This document shows, piece by piece, positions 51,845-59,889 of a DNA stretch of 64,000 bases. A program made the translations under genes and the position numbers. Each line of letters begins with the position of its first letter. The stretch's first letter is position 1. Origin of the DNA: Pseudomonas sp. W4I3 (GTDB taxonomy: Bacteria; Pseudomonadota; Gammaproteobacteria; Pseudomonadales; Pseudomonadaceae); contig NZ_JAUSXS010000001.1 in NCBI RefSeq assembly GCF_030816195.1, positions 4,239,501 through 4,303,500 of the forward strand, read 5' to 3'. Under the pieces are notes generated by a model. That model made no database searches and was not told the origin of the DNA. It saw only the letters and a program-made list of their open reading frames with translations.

Positions 51845-52793
51845 GATTCACCTCACTGTACTCAGGATAAAGCCCGTCCCAGCGGCTCTCATATTTCCAA
51901 GCACTGTCAAAAAACAATGTCACTATGTTCTTGTTTTTTAGGGTTCTAACGAGCTCATCACACGCCAAAAGGTTAGCTCCGCAAGTCGGCCCAATGGGAA
52001 GCTTTTCTGATTCAATGAAGTGCTTCATTCGAGACCATGCGCCGGTGCCGTCCACCACTCTTATTTCATCCACTAGATTGGGGTCTGTATTGGCCGATAT
52101 GACGCCCGCCCCTAAACCCATCAAATTATGAGAATGATGATTAAACGGCAGGTTATTCCTTTGCGAAAACAAAGGCGCCGAACGGTCTACCTCTAACCCT
52201 ATCGTTTTAATTTTTGCGTATTCTCGTTTCATTACCTCAGCAATACCTGAAAACGTCCCCCCCGTACCGATTGCGCACACAAAAAAATCAGGCACGACAT
52301 CTTGTGCGCGCAGCTGCTCAACCATTTCCTCACCGCATATCCTCCAACCATCCTTATTCAACAAGCAATTGCACTGATCCACATAATAGACATCATTAGA
52401 AGAGTTTTCCGATACATAAGCTTTCGCTTGAAGCACCGATCCCGACAAGAACAACTCTTTTGGAGTCTCTACTATTTCAGCACCATACAAACGTATCTGC
52501 GCTTTGCGCTCTTGCGTCATACCCTCGGGCATAAATATCTTTATTCTGTAGCCCTTCAGTCTGCCGATCCATGCCAGTGCTGCCCCTCCGTTACCTGTAG
52601 AGCAGTCAATCAGCGTCATACCCGGCGCAATGATTCGAGCTTCTTCCAACCGATTTACAATATTTAAGTAAGTTCGATCCTTATGACTTCCCGAAGGATT
52701 TAAAAACTCGCACTTGGAAATGATTCTATTGCCATTTTCGAAAAACGTCGCCAATTCAACTAGTGGCGTATTTCCAATATCCTTGAGTTCCAT
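51822..52793 (-). CDS. PLP-dependent cysteine synthase/cystathionine beta-synthase-family enzyme
   Basis: A 323-residue fold-type II PLP enzyme. The Schiff-base Lys is in NPSGSHKDRT (about residue 39), the substrate loop is STGNGGAALA and the phosphate-binding loop GTGGTFSGI. Such enzymes replace a beta-substituent of Ser, O-acetyl- or O-phosphoserine and can make non-protein amino acids such as diaminopropionate precursors. ATG at 52793 has AGGGG 7 bp upstream. First gene of the operon with phosphoribosyltransferase, exporter and ATP-grasp ligase; less GC-rich than its surroundings, suggesting acquisition. Confidence 0.87.
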   Translation of the reverse strand: MELKDIGNTPLVELATFFENGNRIISKCEFLNPSGSHKDRTYLNIVNRLEEARIIAPGMTLIDCSTGNGGAALAWIGRLKGYRIKIFMPEGMTQERKAQIRLYGAEIVETPKELFLSGSVLQAKAYVSENSSNDVYYVDQCNCLLNKDGWRICGEEMVEQLRAQDVVPDFFVCAIGTGGTFSGIAEVMKREYAKIKTIGLEVDRSAPLFSQRNNLPFNHHSHNLMGLGAGVISANTDPNLVDEIRVVDGTGAWSRMKHFIESEKLPIGPTCGANLLACDELVRTLKNKNIVTLFFDSAWKYESRWDGLYPEYSEVNHVAGRDL

Positions 52794-52980
52794 TTTCAAG
52801 CCCCTGCAATTTTTACGGCAGGCTTGAACGCTAGCAAATCACTCAGAAAAAAAATAGCTAGCAAAACGGATAGGCAGGAGTAAGAAAGTTCCGACCTCCA
52901 CTTGAGAACTATATGTAGGACGATACTGCCAGGCCAAGTTAATTAAGATCAGCGATGACAATTAATACGTGTGTTGATTT

Positions 52981-53125
52981 GTAGTACAGCTGCTGCTGAT
53001 GCCGCCGCCCACAGCCATTGGCGCTCCGGGCCCAGGCACAACAGTAGAGGCAACGCGCCACTGATCAGGATCAGCGAGGCGGCATTGTTGCGGTAGACGC
53101 CGAAGTTTTCATGAAAAAATTCAAA
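52981..53125 (-). pseudogene. Remnant of a membrane-protein gene
   Basis: The minus strand reads FFHENFGVYRNNAASLILIS, then GALPLLLCLGPERQWLWAAA, without a stop for about 50 codons; it is hydrophobic and GC-rich, unlike the AT-rich bases on its left. It is bounded by stop codons (TAG at 53126-53128, TGA near 52945) and has no start with ribosome site. It looks like an internal scrap of a multi-spanning protein. The rest of 52794-53180 holds no gene; it must contain the promoter of the PLP-enzyme operon. Confidence 0.45.
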
Positions 53126-53180
53126 CTATCGCCCCCCCTGTCGTTCACACCTTCACGTGCAACGCAAAGTAGGAGGCAAC

Positions 53181-54257
53181 ATGCAATACCGACAACTGGG
53201 TCACTCCGGCCTGCTGGTTTCGGAAATCATTCTGGGCACGGTGCCCTTTGGCGGTCGCGCCGAGTTTGAAAAATGCGGTGCGGTGGACGTACCTCTGGCC
53301 AGGCGCATGTTCGATATCGCGTTCGAGGCCGGGGTGAACATGATCGACACCGCCGACCTTTACTCCCATGGCCTGGCCGAGGAAGTGGTCGGTAAAGCCC
53401 TGGGCGACAAGCGCAACGACGTCCTGCTGGCGACCAAAGGCCGCAGCCCGGTGGATAAGAACCCGAATAACTCCGGCTCATCGCGTTATCACTTGATTCG
53501 CGCTTGTGAAGCCAGCTTGAAACGCCTGGGGACCGACCATATCGACTTGTATCAACTGCACAACTGGGACGGCCTGACGCCCATCGAAGAGACGCTCGAA
53601 GCGCTGCGCCTGCTGGTCGGTTCGGGCAAGATCCGCTACTTCGGCACCAGCAACTTCACCGCCTGGCAAATGATGAAAACCCTGGGCAAGGCCGAGTTGC
53701 ACGGCATGCTCAAACCGATCACCCAGCAGATCTACTACACGCCCGAATCCCGCGAGGCCGAGTACGAACTGCTGCCGTTGGCATTGGACCAACAGGTTGG
53801 CACGCTGGTATGGGGGCCGATGGGTGAAGGCCTGTTGACCGGCTCGACCCGCCGCGGGCATAAACCGCCTGCCAACACCCGCCAAGGCAGCGACTGGCCG
53901 GAACCCTATGTGCATGACCCGGAACGGGCGCTGGACATCATCGAAACCCTGGCCGCCGTGGGCGATGAACACGGGGTGTCGGTGGCGCGCACTTGCCTGG
54001 CGTGGCTCAAGGACCGCCCGGGGATCACTTCGCTGATCGTCGGCGCCCGCACCGAGGCGCACCTGCGCGACAACCTGGCGGCCACGGAATTGAAGCTGAC
54101 CGAGGAGCAGTCCTCACGCATTGAGGCCGTGACGCGTCGCCAGCCGCTGTACCCGTACTGGCATCGGTTCACCGCAGGGATCGATCGCTTTGATCCGGCG
54201 GAGCAGCCGTTCCTCGCCGAGCACCAGAAAACCATGGACGCGCGCAAGGACAAATAA
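53181..54257 (+). CDS. Aldo/keto reductase
   Basis: A 358-residue NADPH-dependent aldo/keto reductase of the YghZ/Tas-like group. Catalytic residues are seen as MIDTADLYSHG (Asp, Tyr) and LLATKGR (Lys), then DLYQLHNWD with the catalytic His. The C-terminal cofactor part holds SLIVGARTEAHLRDNL. ATG at 53181 has GGAGG at 53170-53174. Single gene; substrate not deducible. Confidence 0.92.
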   Translation: MQYRQLGHSGLLVSEIILGTVPFGGRAEFEKCGAVDVPLARRMFDIAFEAGVNMIDTADLYSHGLAEEVVGKALGDKRNDVLLATKGRSPVDKNPNNSGSSRYHLIRACEASLKRLGTDHIDLYQLHNWDGLTPIEETLEALRLLVGSGKIRYFGTSNFTAWQMMKTLGKAELHGMLKPITQQIYYTPESREAEYELLPLALDQQVGTLVWGPMGEGLLTGSTRRGHKPPANTRQGSDWPEPYVHDPERALDIIETLAAVGDEHGVSVARTCLAWLKDRPGITSLIVGARTEAHLRDNLAATELKLTEEQSSRIEAVTRRQPLYPYWHRFTAGIDRFDPAEQPFLAEHQKTMDARKDK

Positions 54258-54282
54258 CCCTTCTGCGACACACAGCAGATCA

Positions 54283-54317
54283 ATAGGTGGGAGGGGCTTG
54301 TGCCCTCTCACCTCGAT
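54283..54317. repeat. Degenerate REP
   Basis: GGTGGGAGGGGCTTGTGCCC then TCTCACC: an imperfect inverted repeat of the GTGGGAGGG family, between the reductase gene and the small membrane protein. Confidence 0.6.
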
Positions 54318-54330
54318 CAAGGAGACAGCG

Positions 54331-54573
54331 TTGATCGCACAAATCATGATCGCCGCCCTCGGGGTGGTCGCCATCTGGTTCAGCCAAAGCAAACGCCTGA
54401 AAGTACGCCGCTACGCCTGCCTGTTCGGCATGGCCGGCCAGCCGTTCTGGTTTTGGTCGTCAATCAATGCCGAGCAATGGGGCATTGTGCTGCTCAGTTG
54501 TTTTTATACAGTGGCCTGGGCCAAAGGCATCAAGACCCATTGGATTGATCGCAAGCCTGACCAGCTCGTCTGA
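54331..54573 (+). CDS. Small membrane protein
   Basis: An 80-residue protein with TTG start at 54331, supported by AAGGAG at 54319-54324. Two to three hydrophobic segments (IAQIMIAALGVVAIWF, ACLFGMAGQPFWFWSSI and GIVLLSCFYTVAWA). No family recognised; reminiscent of small phage-type membrane proteins but no phage genes are near. Confidence 0.6.
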   Translation: MIAQIMIAALGVVAIWFSQSKRLKVRRYACLFGMAGQPFWFWSSINAEQWGIVLLSCFYTVAWAKGIKTHWIDRKPDQLV

Positions 54574-54724
54574 GCTTGCAATTGAGCGCCGCACTGCCTA
54601 TATTTTGCGCCTGGCGCTCTCTACGCCACCTTCCGCGGAAAGGGCTGCGCCCAAGACACACAGCTCTACCTCATTTCTACGACTCCCAACCTTAAAGCGG
54701 AAAAGGTTTGTACAAGGAGCTCGT

Positions 54725-55939
54725 ATGTCGCATCCCCCTTTTGCCTCCACTACCAACGGCCGCCTCAACCTTGAGCAGCAGCGCAAGCGCGCCAAGGAAC
54801 TGTTGTCGCACCTTAAGCGCCAAGACCCCAATGCAACGTTGTCCCAAGCCCAATGGCAGATTGCTAAACAGTTGAGCTTCAGCAGCTGGCCCAAGCTCAA
54901 AGCCCATGTCGACGCCCTTGATTTCGCCGCGCGCCACCCGGACTTCATTGCCAGCGACGAAGCCCGCACCACTCACTGGCGGTGCGGCAATGACATCGCC
55001 CACAGCCTGCAACTGGCGGGGTTCAACGGGCAGTTCCGGATGCTGACCGACCCGCTGTGCATGGGCCCGGTACGCGACCTGCCTGGCGATGAATACCAAA
55101 CCCTGCGTGGAGCCTTCATCAGCCATGCATTCGGCTTGAACGCAACTGACGTGGCGCGGCGATTGGCCGACGAATATGCTCAGCTCCAAACCCTGGCCAC
55201 AGCGCAGCACAGCGTGCTGTGGTGCGAAGCGGATGCCTACGACCAGCTGTTTCTGGTTCGCGCCTTGGCGGATCTTGAACGGCTACCGCCTAAACTTGAA
55301 CTGATTGAAGTGAACCATATTCCCGGCGTCGAGCGCTTTATCGGGATCGGCCAATTGGCGCCCGATGTGCTCGCCTGGCTCTGGCCGCAGCGACGCTTGA
55401 TCGATGAGGCCGCGATACAACTGGCCAAACAGGCGTGGACGGCGTACTGCAGCCACTCACCTTTGCAATGGGCGCAATTGGCTCACGGCAACCATCGCGC
55501 CCTACCCCTTCTGGCTCCTGCGCTGCTGCGCCAGCTGCGTGAGTTACCTGGAACGCAGGATGGTTTGTCCCTGACCGAACGCCTGGCCCTGAGCTACATC
55601 GCCGATGCCGGGCCAGTGCCATTTGGCCGGGTATTCGCAGAACTGATGGCCAAGCGCGAACCGCTGCCGTTTCTGGGTGACATGATGTTTCATGCGCTGT
55701 TGCGGCCGTTGATCGATGGCGACCAGCCGTTGCTGGTGGAAACCGAGACACATCTTGAGTGGCCTCGGCGAGGCTTGGCAGTGACCGCATTAGGTCTAGA
55801 AGTACTCGACGCAAACGCCTATTGGCCCGATCACAGCTCACACGTTCGCTGGGTTGGGGGCATCTGCATTGAACCAGGGCGGCCTCACTGGACGGTAGAC
55901 AAGGATGCTCAGCCCGTTTGGCGAAGCGCCATCGAATAG
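54725..55939 (+). CDS. DUF1835-domain protein
   Basis: A 404-residue soluble protein. WRCGNDIAHSLQLAGFNGQF followed by LTDPLCMGPV is the DUF1835 signature, and SVLWCEADAYDQLFLVRALA is its second conserved block. An N-terminal helical part of about 70 residues (QQRKRAKELLSHLKRQDPNA) precedes it. ATG at 54725 follows AAGGAG (54714-54719). Function of the family is unknown. Its 3' end overlaps the convergent gene by 31 bp. Confidence 0.82.
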   Translation: MSHPPFASTTNGRLNLEQQRKRAKELLSHLKRQDPNATLSQAQWQIAKQLSFSSWPKLKAHVDALDFAARHPDFIASDEARTTHWRCGNDIAHSLQLAGFNGQFRMLTDPLCMGPVRDLPGDEYQTLRGAFISHAFGLNATDVARRLADEYAQLQTLATAQHSVLWCEADAYDQLFLVRALADLERLPPKLELIEVNHIPGVERFIGIGQLAPDVLAWLWPQRRLIDEAAIQLAKQAWTAYCSHSPLQWAQLAHGNHRALPLLAPALLRQLRELPGTQDGLSLTERLALSYIADAGPVPFGRVFAELMAKREPLPFLGDMMFHALLRPLIDGDQPLLVETETHLEWPRRGLAVTALGLEVLDANAYWPDHSSHVRWVGGICIEPGRPHWTVDKDAQPVWRSAIE

Positions 55940-56490
55940 GCTTGCTCGTCAGAGAAGCCTTCCATAATGAGCTCAATGATGGCTTCTCTGTATTCGCTCA
56001 CGTTTAACGGCAAGCCGGATTTATGAGCCTGATAGTAAGCCGCCATTCGTTCGCGAGCCTGTGGCTTCTTGACCTTTTTCCGAGGTCTTACCGCTTTCTC
56101 GGTCACGTCGACGAAACCTTCGAAATCGGTGGTTGCGGTATTCCAATCGTATGAGAAGACCTGCTCACGCGCTGCGACAGGATCGAAATGCCGAGTGAAA
56201 AAGCTCCCACACTCCCCCGACCCTTTACTGATGACCAGAGACGTCAAGTCTGGTAACCCACGTTCATTTGTGAATAACCTGACCACGTCCAATCGCCGCC
56301 CGGTGGACACGGGAATCGCGTTGCTGACGATCTTATTATCAGGGTTTTCATGTTTGGCCCGATCGACCAGCTCCGTGTAAGTCAGGCAATGCTTGTGCTG
56401 CGCCAGGTCAACCAGAATCGGGTAATAGACAGATGCTAGTTGCACGTCAATGAGCGTGACATTTTCGTAAAGCCCTTGCTGGACGTTCAT
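55909..56490 (-). CDS. Protein of unknown function, divergent to possible nuclease
   Basis: A 193-residue soluble protein, no recognised domain. A helical first half (LASVYYPILVDLAQHKHCLT) is followed by a segment with GRRLDVVRLFTNERGLPDLT and a basic linker (VRPRKKVKKPQARERM). ATG at 56490 has AGGA 5 bp upstream. It is divergent from the 646-residue gene with only 97 bp between, so the two may be co-regulated. Both are less GC-rich than the flanking genes. Confidence 0.6.
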   Translation of the reverse strand: MNVQQGLYENVTLIDVQLASVYYPILVDLAQHKHCLTYTELVDRAKHENPDNKIVSNAIPVSTGRRLDVVRLFTNERGLPDLTSLVISKGSGECGSFFTRHFDPVAAREQVFSYDWNTATTDFEGFVDVTEKAVRPRKKVKKPQARERMAAYYQAHKSGLPLNVSEYREAIIELIMEGFSDEQAYSMALRQTG

Positions 56491-56587
56491 ATTGATCCTG
56501 ATAAGCGCATGATTTTCGTAAGTCGGGTAACATCTCACGCTTTACGAATATGGCCAATAGCCACCCACCTTGATCCAGGATGACCCC

Positions 56588-58528
56588 GTGCCCTTAAAAA
56601 CCGCGGCCGAGCTTTGGGATAGCTTGAACTCAAATGGCCGCCTGGCTCCCAGAAGCCATGACAGGCAATTCGTTGCGGACTTACGTGCACAACTGCACAT
56701 ACCTGCGTCCCAGGATGTCGGCGCTTACCTGAACCAGCAAGACGTCGAGATAACAACGTTCCTGGTTGCCGTGCTGAATGCCTTGCAGCCGTTCAGCATG
56801 ATGCTTACTGACATCTATGACATGTTCGTTGACGGGGGCGTTTCCCGCAGCAACGAGCGGCTGTTGATTGAGTTCGACTTCAATCAAGGTCATAAACTCT
56901 CGTTTGATGCAGATGCCTTTCGCCATGCGCGTAACGTAATGGAAAACCTGCACGGCACTGTTGCGCATCGCGCTTATAAACCCGAGGACTTGATAGCGAT
57001 CAATTGGGGACTCAGGACCGCTTTGGCAGACGCGCTCGGCATGGAAAAAGTCCGGGCGGCCCTCAGCAAGCCCATCGCAAGCGATGAAGCCAATACCTGG
57101 ATAAACAATTTCGATTGGGCTTACGACACGCCCGTTCCGCTGCCCATGGGGGCAAGCACAGACCCGCTCACCCAAGCACTCCTGCCCGTCGCGACAATGG
57201 TCGAGGAGTTGTGCCGCCGTACAGGCCGTTACACCAGCCAGAGCGATTTACGCAGCGCCCGCATAGACAGCGAGCCAGATAGGTCGGAGCGCGCACCGAT
57301 CAGGCAATGGAGCGAGTCATGCCTGGCGCACGCGCAAGATGATCACATTGCGCGCCTGCATCTCTTGCCAATGCTTTGGTATTACCATCAGCTTGTGCCC
57401 TCTTCGCACCGTGGCGTGCTGGCAGAAAAAGTCAACGCGCTGGTCAATGCCCACTCCGACGTGGTGGCGGCAAACGCGTCCTACCATCAACTTGAAGATT
57501 TGCTTGATCTGCCGATCTGGAAGCAGCGTTCACAGCTTTACTCTGTTTGGCTCGTTACCTTGATCAAACGAGAGCTGCAACAAGCCGGTGAACACTTCCA
57601 ACTGATGGGGCAGAACAACTGCCTGACATTCGCTTTCAGTCCCACCCTTATCGCCAAATTGCATGTCGGTAATGACGTTCTAGAGTTGATCGCAGAGTTC
57701 CGGGTGGCGGCCCACGGTATTGCACTGATGGGCACAGGTCGAAACCAGAATATCCAACCGGACTATTCACTCCTGCAACGCCAAGCGAATGGAGGTCATC
57801 GCATCATCTATGTGCTTGAAGCCAAACAGTACGCCAGAGCCAATACGCGAAACTTCAATCACGCCCTGCGTGACTACGCAAAACTTAATACAGAGGCGTT
57901 GGTAGCGCTCGCAAACTATGGGCCTGTACCTGGCTGCCAGCCTAAAAAACTCCTTGAACTGTGTCAGCGGGCAGGCGACGTAAACGTCAGCGAACGATGC
58001 GAGGCATTCGCCTGTGTCACCCCCTCCAATGCAGAATCGGCACGCCAGTTGCGTGAGCATTTGCGACGCGCACTTACCGAATATGCGCTGCCGTTACCCA
58101 AGCTTATCGTCGACGTTTCAAGCTCGATGGCGCATGTCCTGAATCCTCAGGCCTACATTGATTGGCCAAATACGGCGGGGTATATCACGCAGTCGGGCAT
58201 GTCATTGATACTTGCCGACTATTATCAGACGGCGGTACGTCCCGGTGAGCCAGCCCGCCAAGCAATGCTTGGCTTGTTCGAAACCGCCGTAAACGGCCCA
58301 ATGAGCGGCGTCTACGAAATCACCAGAACCGAGCAGGCAGCCCTGTTGCTGTTCACAGACAAGAGTGGTTTCCATGAGGTGGTTAACTATCGGGACAAGC
58401 TCGCCGGCATTATCATCCTGCAACCGAACGGCTCCCTGGTGATACACATGAATAAGCACGAAGAAAGCGTGTTACGCAGATCGATACAAGGTCTGATTGC
58501 GCACTGCTCCATCGGTGAGTCTTATTGA
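56588..58528 (+). CDS. Protein of unknown function with possible PD-(D/E)xK nuclease core
   Basis: A 646-residue soluble protein of no recognised family. A nuclease-like arrangement lies at about 365-415: a helix with Glu (ELIAEFRVAAHG), a strand with Asp (NIQPDYSLL, about 391) and a strand YVLEAKQYA with E-x-K (about 411-413), the order of PD-(D/E)xK enzymes. The first 350 residues are helical, the last 200 mixed. No ATG near the start; GTG at 56588 with AGGA at 56577-56580 is preferred over TTG 56570. Position next to an unknown divergent gene suggests an accessory, possibly defence-related pair. Confidence 0.6.
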   Translation: MPLKTAAELWDSLNSNGRLAPRSHDRQFVADLRAQLHIPASQDVGAYLNQQDVEITTFLVAVLNALQPFSMMLTDIYDMFVDGGVSRSNERLLIEFDFNQGHKLSFDADAFRHARNVMENLHGTVAHRAYKPEDLIAINWGLRTALADALGMEKVRAALSKPIASDEANTWINNFDWAYDTPVPLPMGASTDPLTQALLPVATMVEELCRRTGRYTSQSDLRSARIDSEPDRSERAPIRQWSESCLAHAQDDHIARLHLLPMLWYYHQLVPSSHRGVLAEKVNALVNAHSDVVAANASYHQLEDLLDLPIWKQRSQLYSVWLVTLIKRELQQAGEHFQLMGQNNCLTFAFSPTLIAKLHVGNDVLELIAEFRVAAHGIALMGTGRNQNIQPDYSLLQRQANGGHRIIYVLEAKQYARANTRNFNHALRDYAKLNTEALVALANYGPVPGCQPKKLLELCQRAGDVNVSERCEAFACVTPSNAESARQLREHLRRALTEYALPLPKLIVDVSSSMAHVLNPQAYIDWPNTAGYITQSGMSLILADYYQTAVRPGEPARQAMLGLFETAVNGPMSGVYEITRTEQAALLLFTDKSGFHEVVNYRDKLAGIIILQPNGSLVIHMNKHEESVLRRSIQGLIAHCSIGESY

Positions 58529-58562
58529 TTCATCCCTGTTCCCCGAACGACGAGACCGCACC

Positions 58563-59399
58563 ATGCGTAAGCTGATCTTTGCCGGTACCTGCCTTTTGGC
58601 GACCACCTTGGCAGGCTGCCAGCAAACTCCACCGGCCAACGACCAGCTCGACGCCGTGCTCTGGACTCAGACCTCCATCGAGCACGAGTTGATCTACCGC
58701 CAGCTCTTTGCCAACGCTACGCGCCAGCTCGATGCCGCCCTGGCCGATCCGACCTGGGACGCCCTGCCCTTTGCTGCGCGAGAGTTGAAAGGGCTGCCTC
58801 CGGCCGTGGTGGTGGATATCGACGAAACCTTGCTGGACAACGTGCCGCTCAATGCCCGCGACATTCTCAACAACCAGGTGTATTCCTACGACCGCTGGAA
58901 CACCTGGGTCGACCAGGCCAAGGCTGAAGCCCTGCCGGGTTCGGTGGCGTTTCTGCAAGCGGCTCGGCAAAAAGGCGTCACGGTCTATTACCTCACCAAC
59001 CGCGAACACAGCCAGGTAGCCGCCACGGCGAGGAACTTGCGCTTGCGCGGTTTCCCGATTGAGGCCGATGAACAGATCCTGGCGGCCAGCACGCCCACCG
59101 GCCACTGCGAAAGCGCCGGCTACGGCAAGAACTGCCGACGCCAATGGGTCGCCAGCCATGCTCGGGTGCTGTTGATGGCCGGCGATTCCCTGGGGGATTT
59201 CGTACAGGCCGAACACAACAACCTGGCGGCCCAGCGCAAGGCAGTGGAGCCCTATGTGAACTGGCTGGGGCAGCGCTGGTTCCTGCTGCCCAATCCAAGT
59301 TACGGCAACTGGTACAGCGCGCCGTACGGGGACAACGAGAAGTTACCGTTCGAGCAAAAACGCAGGCTCAAACAGCAGGCGTTGCAGTTGCAGGAGTAG
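58563..59399 (+). CDS. HAD-type acid phosphatase lipoprotein (class C/e(P4)-like)
   Basis: A 278-residue predicted lipoprotein: MRKLIFAGTCLLATTLAGC, Cys at the lipobox. The HAD core is intact: VVVDIDETLLDN with the two catalytic Asp, YYLTNREHSQ (motif II) and LLMAGDSLGDF (motif IV). Anchored in the outer membrane facing the periplasm, it would remove phosphate from nucleotides or other esters. Starts 34 bp after the previous gene. Confidence 0.9.
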   Translation: MRKLIFAGTCLLATTLAGCQQTPPANDQLDAVLWTQTSIEHELIYRQLFANATRQLDAALADPTWDALPFAARELKGLPPAVVVDIDETLLDNVPLNARDILNNQVYSYDRWNTWVDQAKAEALPGSVAFLQAARQKGVTVYYLTNREHSQVAATARNLRLRGFPIEADEQILAASTPTGHCESAGYGKNCRRQWVASHARVLLMAGDSLGDFVQAEHNNLAAQRKAVEPYVNWLGQRWFLLPNPSYGNWYSAPYGDNEKLPFEQKRRLKQQALQLQE

Positions 59400-59443
59400 C
59401 GGCGCGCGCAGGTCATCTTTACGGTTTGACGCCTGCGCGCCCC

Positions 59444-59866
59444 TCACCCCGCCCTGGCCGCCACCGCCTCCACTTCCACCAACGCCCCCGGCAGGGGCAA
59501 CGCCACCACCTGCAACGCGGTGCGCGCCGGCTTGTTCGGTTGCTCGGGAGTGGCGAAAAACTGCGTATAACCACGCTGCAGCCCGGCGAAATCCAGCTTG
59601 CCGTCGGTTTCCGGGGCGCCGACCAGAAACACCCGCAGCTGCACGATATCGCCCAGGTCAAGGTCCTGCTGCCGAAGGATCTTGCGCAGTTTGTTGAACA
59701 CCGACACCGTCTGCACTTCGGTGTCGCCGTAAACCCCGGGAACGTTCGGGTCGGCCAGGTCCGGCAAGGTGCCGCTGACGAAGACCAGGCTGGCCGAGGC
59801 CGGCACGGTCACGGTTTGCGAGATGGGAAAATCGCCGACGCTGGTGCGTTGGATGCTATCGCTCAT
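59444..59866 (-). CDS. RidA-family protein
   Basis: A 140-residue RidA/YjgF-type protein. SLVFVSGTLPDLA is the N-terminal strand pair and RTALQVVALPLPGALVEVEA holds the conserved Arg that binds the carboxylate of enamine/imine intermediates. It lies 23 bp after the flavin amine oxidase gene, whose imine products RidA proteins hydrolyse. ATG at 59866. Confidence 0.88.
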   Translation of the reverse strand: MSDSIQRTSVGDFPISQTVTVPASASLVFVSGTLPDLADPNVPGVYGDTEVQTVSVFNKLRKILRQQDLDLGDIVQLRVFLVGAPETDGKLDFAGLQRGYTQFFATPEQPNKPARTALQVVALPLPGALVEVEAVAARAG

Positions 59867-59889
59867 GGTGTTGCTCCTTGATTGAATGT

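Noticed and set aside
52870..52910. A Hrp box upstream of the PLP-enzyme operon (AAGTTCC near 52887)
   Set aside because: AGTTCC differs from GGTTCC and no TNNGTGG is found at 15-16 bases.
52914..52940. A LexA box upstream of the PLP-enzyme operon, suggested by the shared 15-mer
   Set aside because: Only the left half (TACTG) is present; the partner ACAG half-site is missing.
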